A stretch of 64,000 nt of DNA from Oricola thermophila (GTDB taxonomy: Bacteria; Pseudomonadota; Alphaproteobacteria; Rhizobiales; Rhizobiaceae): contig NZ_CP054836.1 in assembly GCF_013358405.1 (NCBI RefSeq), positions 1,364,001 through 1,428,000 on the forward strand. The letters run 5' to 3'. The notes beneath the pieces were generated by a model. It did not search any database. It was not told the DNA's origin and saw only the letters and a program-made list of their open reading frames with translations. This document shows positions 58,347 to 64,000 of the stretch, in pieces. A program made the translations under genes and the position numbers. Position 1 is the first letter of the stretch; the number at the start of each line of letters is the position of its first letter.

Positions 58347-58385
58347 GGGATTGTGACATCAGTAGCTCAACCAAGCCACAATCCC
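58347..58385. repeat. 9-bp inverted repeat between gyrA and the LysE-type gene
   Basis: GGGATTGTG (58347-58355) and CACAATCCC (58377-58385) are perfect complements with a 21-base loop. It lies just after the gyrA stop and just before the exporter start on the minus strand. It may help end gyrA transcription or regulate the exporter; neither is shown. Confidence 0.45.
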
Positions 58386-58394
58386 TGGACGGTG

Positions 58395-61199
58395 TCACGC
58401 CTCGCCTTCGCCTGCCCCGTCGGCTGCTGCGTCAGGCGACGGTACGTCATCTGCGGAATTTTCCTCGTCCTCGCCGTTATCCTCCGGCTCGCGAATCCGT
58501 TCCACCGACACGACATGCTCGCCTTCCGAGGTCTTGAAGATCGTCACGCCCTTGGTGGCGCGCGATGCGAAGCGAATGCCGTCGACCGGGACACGGATCA
58601 CCTTGCCGGAATTCGTCACCAACATGATCTGGTCGGCGTCGTCCACCGGGAAGGCGGCGACCAACGGCCCGATATCGGCCGTCTTGGACGTATCCGTGGC
58701 CTTTATGCCCTTGCCGCCCCTACCCGACACACGGAAGTCGTATGACGACGACCGCTTGCCATAGCCGAATTCCGTGACCGTCAGGACGAATTCCTCGGCA
58801 TTGGCCATCGCCTCGAACTCGTCATCGCGCAGGACGGCCTCGCCGTTTTCGTTGCCCTCGCCCTCGTCAGCGACCACGACCTCTTCTTCCGCCTCGTCTA
58901 CCTGACGACGGAGCGCGGAAGCCCGCTTCAGATAGGCAGTGCGCGCCGCGGGTGTGGCATCGCTGTGTCCGAGGATCGACATGGAAATGACCCGGTCGCC
59001 TTCGGCCAACGAGATTCCGCGCACGCCGACCGAATTGCGACCGGCGAAGACGCGAATATCCGTGACCGGGAAACGGATGCATTGCCCCGCCGAAGTTGTC
59101 AGCAGGACGTCATCATCTTCCGAACAGGTCGCCACATTGAGGATTTCGGCGCCATCATCCTCCAGCTTCATGGCGATCTTGCCATTCCGGTTGACCTGGA
59201 GGAAATCCGACAACTTGTTGCGGCGCACCGTGCCTGTCGTCGTAGCGAACACGACATCAAGCTCGCCCCAGCTGTCCTCGTCCTCCGGCAGCGGCATGAT
59301 CGTGGTAATGCGCTCGTCTTCCTCCAGCGGCAACATGTTGCGCAGGAACTTGCCACGCGATTGCGGTGTCCCGAGCGGCAGGCGCCAGACCTTCTCCTTG
59401 TATACGATACCGCGGGAGGAAAAGAAGAGAATCGGCGTGTGCGTGTTGGCGACGAAGAGCCGCGTAACGAAGTCCTCTTCCTTTGTCGCCATGCCGGAAC
59501 GGCCTTTGCCACCGCGGCGCTGCGCTCGGTAAGTCGCAAGCGGGACCCGCTTGATATACCCTTGGTGGCTGAAGGTGACGACCATGTCCTCGCGGGCGAT
59601 CAGGTCCTCGTCGTCCATGTCCGGGCCGCCTTCGGCCAGTTCGGTCCGACGTGGCGTACCGAACTCGTCGCGCACCGCGATCAGTTCGTCCTTGACGATC
59701 TGCTGGATGCGCGCCCGAGACGACAGGATGTCGAGGTAGTCGCGAATCTCCGCTCCGATGGTGTTCAACTCATCGGCGATTTCGTCACGGCCGAGTGCCG
59801 TCAGTCGCTGCAGGCGCAGGTCGAGAATGGCGCGCGCCTGCTCTTCGGACAGCATATAGGTATTGTCCTCGGGATCGATGCCATGCCTCGGGTCGTCGAT
59901 CAGCGCGATCAGCGGCGCGACGTCCTTCGCCGGCCAGCGCCGGGTCATCAACTGCTCGCGCGCCGTCGCCGGATCGGGCGCGTGTCGTATCAGGTGAATG
60001 ACCTCGTCGATATTTGCGACCGCAATGGCAAGGCCGACAAGGACATGCGCGCGCTCGCGCGCCTTGCGCAACAGGAACTTGGTACGCCGGCTGATAACAT
60101 TCTCGCGGAACGACACGAATGCGCGCAGCATGTCGAGCAGCGTCATCTGCTCCGGCTTGCCGCCGTTCAGCGCAACCATGTTGGCGCCGAACGATGTCTG
60201 CAGAGGTGTATAGCGGTAGAGCTGGTTCAGCACGACATCGGCGACGGCGTCGCGTTTCAGGTCTATAACAACACGATAGCCTTGCCGGTCGGATTCATCC
60301 CTGATGTCGGAAATTCCCTCGATGCGCTTGTCGCGCACGAGCTCCGCCATCTTCTCGATCATGCTGGCCTTGTTTACCTGGTACGGCACCTCGGTAATGA
60401 CGATGGATTCGCGATCACCGGCACGCTGCTCGATCTCCGCGCGACCACGCATCACGATCGAGCCCCGCCCGGTCTCGTAGGCCGAGCGAATTCCGCTCTT
60501 CCCGAGAACCATGGCTCCGGTAGGGAAATCGGGGCCCGGAATGATTTCCATCATTTCCGAAAGGCTGATCGCAGGGTTGTCGATCAGCGCAACACAGCCG
60601 TCGACAACTTCCGACAGGTTGTGCGGCGGAATGTTGGTCGCCATGCCGACCGCGATACCGCCCGATCCGTTGACCAGCAGGTTCGGGAACCGTGCCGGCA
60701 GAACCATCGGCTCCTTGTCGGATGCATCGTAGTTGTCCTGGAAATCGACCGTTTCCTTGTCGATGTCCTCCAAGAGATCATGGGCGACCTTTTCGAGACG
60801 CGATTCCGTGTAACGCATCGCGGCAGGCGGATCGCCATCGATCGATCCGAAGTTGCCCTGGCCATCGACCAGCGGCACGCGCATCGACCAATCCTGCGCC
60901 ATGCGCACCATTGCGTCGTAGATCGCGGCATCGCCATGGGGGTGATATTTACCCATGACGTCGCCGACGATGCGGGACGACTTCACATATTTGCGGTTCC
61001 AGTGGAAACCGCCTTCATGCATGGCATAGAGAATGCGCCTGTGCACCGGCTTGAGGCCGTCACGGACATCCGGCAGCGCCCGACTCACGATCACGCTCAT
61101 CGCGTAATCGAGATACGATCGCTGCATTTCCTCCAGAATGGAGACCGGTTCGACGCCGTCGTTGCCGCCCGAACCGTCGATTGGTGTTTCGTCGCTCAA
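58395..61199 (-). CDS. gyrA: DNA gyrase subunit A
   Basis: The 934-residue subunit has the breakage-reunion domain with catalytic Tyr130 (AAMRYTES) and a C-terminal DNA-wrapping domain with the GyrA box QRRGGKG. The quinolone-resistance region reads [10 protein letters not shown], placing Ala91 where E. coli has Ser83, with Asp95 kept. An acidic insert ([16 protein letters not shown] region) lies in the C-terminal domain, and the tail is acidic. It partners GyrB encoded elsewhere. Confidence 0.98.
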   Translation of the reverse strand: MSDETPIDGSGGNDGVEPVSILEEMQRSYLDYAMSVIVSRALPDVRDGLKPVHRRILYAMHEGGFHWNRKYVKSSRIVGDVMGKYHPHGDAAIYDAMVRMAQDWSMRVPLVDGQGNFGSIDGDPPAAMRYTESRLEKVAHDLLEDIDKETVDFQDNYDASDKEPMVLPARFPNLLVNGSGGIAVGMATNIPPHNLSEVVDGCVALIDNPAISLSEMMEIIPGPDFPTGAMVLGKSGIRSAYETGRGSIVMRGRAEIEQRAGDRESIVITEVPYQVNKASMIEKMAELVRDKRIEGISDIRDESDRQGYRVVIDLKRDAVADVVLNQLYRYTPLQTSFGANMVALNGGKPEQMTLLDMLRAFVSFRENVISRRTKFLLRKARERAHVLVGLAIAVANIDEVIHLIRHAPDPATAREQLMTRRWPAKDVAPLIALIDDPRHGIDPEDNTYMLSEEQARAILDLRLQRLTALGRDEIADELNTIGAEIRDYLDILSSRARIQQIVKDELIAVRDEFGTPRRTELAEGGPDMDDEDLIAREDMVVTFSHQGYIKRVPLATYRAQRRGGKGRSGMATKEEDFVTRLFVANTHTPILFFSSRGIVYKEKVWRLPLGTPQSRGKFLRNMLPLEEDERITTIMPLPEDEDSWGELDVVFATTTGTVRRNKLSDFLQVNRNGKIAMKLEDDGAEILNVATCSEDDDVLLTTSAGQCIRFPVTDIRVFAGRNSVGVRGISLAEGDRVISMSILGHSDATPAARTAYLKRASALRRQVDEAEEEVVVADEGEGNENGEAVLRDDEFEAMANAEEFVLTVTEFGYGKRSSSYDFRVSGRGGKGIKATDTSKTADIGPLVAAFPVDDADQIMLVTNSGKVIRVPVDGIRFASRATKGVTIFKTSEGEHVVSVERIREPEDNGEDEENSADDVPSPDAAADGAGEGEA

Positions 61200-61364
61200 T
61201 GAAGTTATGCTTTGTTGTTAAGAATCATTGGTTTGAGATTAGCGGAACAGGCACGAAAAAGCGAACAATCAGCACGAGTTTTCCCACCGTTTTGCCGCAC
61301 TTTCCGGCGCATTTTGTCGTTCGACGGCCTTGCGGGCCAACGCCAGCCGGATATAGGCAGATGT

Positions 61365-62003
61365 ATGGATACAGATTTGCTTATTCAAGCCGTCGTGACG
61401 CTGTTCGTCACCATTGACCCGGTCGGGCTGGCTCCGCTGTTTCTGGCAGTCACTGCCGGCATGAACCGGGCAGAACGCCGACAGGTTGCACTCCGCGCCA
61501 GCGTCATCGCATTCGCGATATTCGTACTCTTCGCAATTGCCGGAACGCTGATCCTTTCGCTGTTCGGCATCACCCTTCCGGCATTTCGGGTGGCTGGCGG
61601 GCTGCTGCTTTTCTGGATCGCGTTCGAGATGGTGTTCGAACGCAGGCAGGAGCGTCACGAGAACACCGCGCAGCGCGCCATAACCGAGGACGACATTCAT
61701 AGCGTCTCGGTATTTCCGCTCGCCATCCCGCTCATGGCCGGTCCGGGTGCGATTTCGGCAACAATCCTGCTGTCCGGCGAATTCTCTGGCGAATACTCAA
61801 GCGCGCTCGGTCGTACGGCCCTGATCGCAATCCTGCTCGGGATCGTAGCCCTTACATACGGAATCTACCTGCTGGCCGAGCGCGTGGAAGTCCTCCTGGG
61901 TGCGACAGGGCGCTCGGTGCTGACCCGCCTTCTCGGCGTGATCCTGTCGGCGCTTGCCGTCCAGTTCGTCGCAGACGGTGTCAAGGCGCTTGTCGCGACC
62001 TGA
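61365..62003 (+). CDS. MarC family integral membrane protein
   Basis: The 212-residue protein has about six membrane helices. Its start DPVGLAPLFLAVT and the later PLAIPLMAGPGAISATI are the MarC signatures. The family's transport function is unresolved; the original multidrug-resistance link was not upheld. ATG at 61365 fits the conserved N-terminus. It is divergent from gyrA and convergent with the secreted hypothetical gene. Confidence 0.9.
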   Translation: MDTDLLIQAVVTLFVTIDPVGLAPLFLAVTAGMNRAERRQVALRASVIAFAIFVLFAIAGTLILSLFGITLPAFRVAGGLLLFWIAFEMVFERRQERHENTAQRAITEDDIHSVSVFPLAIPLMAGPGAISATILLSGEFSGEYSSALGRTALIAILLGIVALTYGIYLLAERVEVLLGATGRSVLTRLLGVILSALAVQFVADGVKALVAT

Positions 62004-62006
62004 TCG

Positions 62007-62417
62007 CTAGCGCAGCGCGTCGAGATCTACGGACACCTCGACGCCGCCGAATTCGTGGACGCTGTCATGTGCCTTCACGACCACCGTCGACACATGTTCG
62101 GGGATGCGGATACCTGACTGGGAACGCGTGAATGGCTGCTCGTCAACATGCGGGTGGGCGAGAACTCGTTCCCCGTAGACCGTACCGTCCGGGCCGACGA
62201 CGATCCACTTGTCGGCATAGTGTTCCCAGCCCTCATCGGCATGTCGGACCGCCACGCTGAATTGCCACGTGCCTTCATCCTGCTGGCGCGCATCGACCGA
62301 AACGACGTCTGCCTCGCCGGCGAAGACCTGCGTAAGCGAAAGCAGGATCGCAGCCACCGCGACCACCACGACCGGTAGCGCCGATGAATTGCTGCGATAT
62401 CCCTGCCTCGCCGTCAT
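62007..62417 (-). CDS. Secreted hypothetical protein
   Basis: The 136-residue protein has a long signal sequence (hydrophobic LPVVVVAVAAILLSLTQVFAG, cited as VVVVAVAAILLSL) and a compact beta-rich mature part. The mature part includes QFSVAVRHADEGWEHYADKW and an AHPHVDEQPF segment with two histidines. ATG at 62417 has AGGG about ten bases upstream. It lies 13 bases after ssb on the same strand. No family named; function unknown. Confidence 0.75.
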   Translation of the reverse strand: MTARQGYRSNSSALPVVVVAVAAILLSLTQVFAGEADVVSVDARQQDEGTWQFSVAVRHADEGWEHYADKWIVVGPDGTVYGERVLAHPHVDEQPFTRSQSGIRIPEHVSTVVVKAHDSVHEFGGVEVSVDLDALR

Positions 62418-62430
62418 GGCATTCTGCACC

Positions 62431-62925
62431 CTAGAACGGAATTTCGTCGTCCATGTCGCGGACGAAGTCGCTGCCGCCGGAAGCAGGCTGCTGCCCTCCT
62501 CCCTGCTCGGCACCGTAGCTGCCCACCTGCTGCCGGCCACCACCGCCACCGCCGTAGCCGCCCTCGCCTTCACCCCGGCTGTCGAGCATCTGCAGGTCGC
62601 CGCGGAAACGCTGCAGCACGATTTCCGTGGTATATCGGTCCTGTCCGCTCTGGTCCTGCCACTTGCGCGTCTGCAACTGGCCCTCGACATAGACCTTGGA
62701 GCCCTTCTTCAGATAGTTCTCCGCCACCTTCGCCAGGTTCTCGTTGAAAATGACGACCCTGTGCCATTCCGTACGCTCGCGCCGCTCGCCGGAATTCTTG
62801 TCCCGCCAGCTTTCCGACGTCGCCACCGACAGGTTCACCACCGGTTCGCCCGAATTGAGTCGACGCACTTCCGGGTCGGCGCCCAGATTGCCGACGAGAA
62901 TTACCTTGTTCACGCTGCCAGCCAT
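62431..62925 (-). CDS. ssb: Single-stranded DNA-binding protein
   Basis: The 164-residue protein has an N-terminal OB fold ([19 protein letters not shown]), a Gly/Gln-rich flexible linker and the acidic tip DMDDEIPF that recruits repair proteins. AGGAG precedes the start. It shares a 254-base divergent region with uvrA containing a LexA box, so it is probably SOS-inducible. Confidence 0.97.
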   Translation of the reverse strand: MAGSVNKVILVGNLGADPEVRRLNSGEPVVNLSVATSESWRDKNSGERRERTEWHRVVIFNENLAKVAENYLKKGSKVYVEGQLQTRKWQDQSGQDRYTTEIVLQRFRGDLQMLDSRGEGEGGYGGGGGGRQQVGSYGAEQGGGQQPASGGSDFVRDMDDEIPF

Positions 62926-63024
62926 GACGCCAACACTCCTGCCTGATTTTCTGAATTCCGATCCACACTAAACAAGCGCGCAACGCGGCTCCATATCGGC
63001 CGACGCTGTCCACAGGGTCTTTTC

Positions 63025-63039
63025 GTTCTTGAAATGTTC
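63025..63039. promoter_or_regulatory. LexA (SOS) box between ssb and uvrA
   Basis: GTTC-TTGAAAT-GTTC matches the alphaproteobacterial LexA direct-repeat consensus GTTC-N7-GTTC exactly. It lies 99 bases upstream of ssb and 140 bases upstream of uvrA, a position able to control both. ssb and uvrA are known SOS genes in this group. Confidence 0.87.
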
Positions 63040-63179
63040 TATTGATTGCGCCATGACCTTGTCAAGTTTTGCGGGCGAGTCATCAAATGTCGGCAGACTG
63101 GCCTGCTGTCACTCGACAAGCCGGCAGACATGCTTAAATGAATAGCGGTGCGGCCCGACCCGCGATAGGCACATCCTCC

Positions 63180-64000
63180 ATGACCGAGCATAAATTCATT
63201 TCCATACGCGGCGCGCGCGAACACAATCTGAAGAATGTCGATCTCGACATACCGCGCGACAAGCTGATCGTAATGACCGGCATGTCGGGCTCCGGCAAGT
63301 CATCGCTCGCCTTCGACACCATCTATGCCGAGGGGCAGCGCCGCTACGTCGAGAGCCTGTCCGCCTATGCTCGCCAGTTTCTGGAAATGATGCAGAAACC
63401 GGATGTCGACCAGATCGACGGTCTGTCGCCGGCCATTTCCATCGAACAGAAGACGACATCCCGCAACCCGCGCTCGACGGTCGGCACAGTGACCGAGATA
63501 TATGACTATCTGCGCCTGCTGTTCGCGCGTGTCGGCGTGCCGATATCCCCTGCGACGGGCCTGCCGATCGAGAGCCAGACAGTCAGCCAGATGGTCGATC
63601 GCATCATGGCACTCGACGAGGGAACGCGCCTCTACATACTTGCCCCAATCGTCAGGGGGCGAAAAGGCGAGTACCGCAAGGATTTCGCCGAACTGATGAA
63701 GAAGGGCTTCCAGCGCGTGAAGGTGGACGGCGAATTCTACGAGATCGCCGACGTCCCGGCCCTGGACAAGAAGTTCAAGCACGATATCGACGTAGTCGTG
63801 GACCGTGTTGTCGTCCGGGACGACATCGGTGCGCGTCTTGCCGACAGCCTTGAGACCTGCCTGCAACTTGCCGACGGGCTCGCCGTTGCGGAATTCGCCG
63901 ACAAGCCGCTGCCGCCCGAGGACACCGGGGCCGACGCCATCAACAAGTCGAAGAACGACACCCACGAACGGATCGTTTTCTCGGAAAAGTTCGCCTGCCC
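63180..64000 (+). CDS. uvrA: Excinuclease ABC subunit A, N-terminal part (3' end outside window)
   Basis: The first 273 residues of the damage-recognition ATPase of nucleotide excision repair are present. Walker A is [14 protein letters not shown] (about residues 33-46), and the UvrB-binding and signature regions follow: [34 protein letters not shown] ([13 protein letters not shown]) and [13 protein letters not shown]. The frame is open to the right edge. ATG 63180 matches relatives; an in-frame ATG at 63138 would add 14 residues. Confidence 0.97.
   Translation, partial: MTEHKFISIRGAREHNLKNVDLDIPRDKLIVMTGMSGSGKSSLAFDTIYAEGQRRYVESLSAYARQFLEMMQKPDVDQIDGLSPAISIEQKTTSRNPRSTVGTVTEIYDYLRLLFARVGVPISPATGLPIESQTVSQMVDRIMALDEGTRLYILAPIVRGRKGEYRKDFAELMKKGFQRVKVDGEFYEIADVPALDKKFKHDIDVVVDRVVVRDDIGARLADSLETCLQLADGLAVAEFADKPLPPEDTGADAINKSKNDTHERIVFSEKFAC

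Noticed and set aside
58965..61202. A 745-codon open frame on the plus strand opposite gyrA
   Set aside because: It mirrors the strongly conserved gyrA frame. Its product is His/Arg/Asp-rich low-information sequence with no ribosome site or domain.

Overview
This 64 kb window is high-GC DNA, densely packed with genes, from the chromosome of an alphaproteobacterium. It most likely belongs to the Hyphomicrobiales (Rhizobiales). The evidence is gene order and gene architecture. The run dusB-ntrB-ntrC-ntrY-ntrX-trkA-trkH-dat-hfq-hflX, the fused ispDF, a PDH E1-beta with its own lipoyl domain, the pdhA-pdhB-pdhC-lpdA-lipA cluster, an alphaproteobacterial GTTC-N7-GTTC LexA box and an ECF41 sigma factor all fit that group. 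I cannot name a genus from the sequence alone.

Layout. (1) 1-5.3 kb is a stress and ion cluster: the C-terminal end of a Crp/Fnr regulator, a Na+/Ca2+ exchanger family protein, a Ca2+-type P-type ATPase and a tandem universal stress protein. A good FixK/Fnr-type site lies upstream of the last. (2) 5.4-10.8 kb holds a divergent locus. A PhnC-PhnD-PhnE1-PhnE2 ABC importer runs one way and a HAD-IIB phosphatase with a DeoR repressor runs the other, around an intergenic region with two matching operator-like repeats. No C-P lyase or phosphonatase genes accompany it. (3) 10.9-13.7 kb holds small and accessory genes (an HPF/RaiA-like protein, a truncated tyrosine recombinase, a lipoprotein) ending at tRNA-Ser(UGA). 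It looks like the worn remains of an integrated element. (4) 13.9-21.7 kb is a plus-strand housekeeping run: rlpA, a D,D-carboxypeptidase, tmk, holB, metG, tatD, an MBL hydrolase and a YbaK-like deacylase. (5) 21.9-23.9 kb is an ECF41 sigma factor with a FAD oxidoreductase and a matching ECF41-type promoter. (6) 24-26.5 kb has mazG, a PhnA-like protein, a very small secreted Cys/His-rich protein and one unrecognised gene.

(7) 26.6-39.6 kb is the minus-strand nitrogen-regulation and potassium-uptake block (dusB, ntrBC, ntrYX, trkA, trkH), then dat, hfq and hflX. (8) 39.7-41.5 kb has ispDF and pncC. (9) 41.5-49.6 kb is a minus-strand pyruvate dehydrogenase/lipoate block with a hairpin that can cover the lpdA ribosome binding site and a palindrome in front of pdhA. 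(10) 49.7-57.4 kb has ftsB, eno, kdsA, a VOC protein, tgt, queA, two cyclophilins and coaD. (11) 57.6-64 kb has a LysE transporter, gyrA, marC, a secreted hypothetical protein, ssb and the start of uvrA. ssb and uvrA share one LexA box.

Most of the window is conserved core metabolism. The parts most worth attention are regulatory: the paired operators at the phn-like/HAD/DeoR locus, the ECF41 promoter, the lpdA leader hairpin, the pdhA palindrome and the Fnr-type box. I also found three genes under 60 codons (25272-25427, 51597-51716, 57621-57707).
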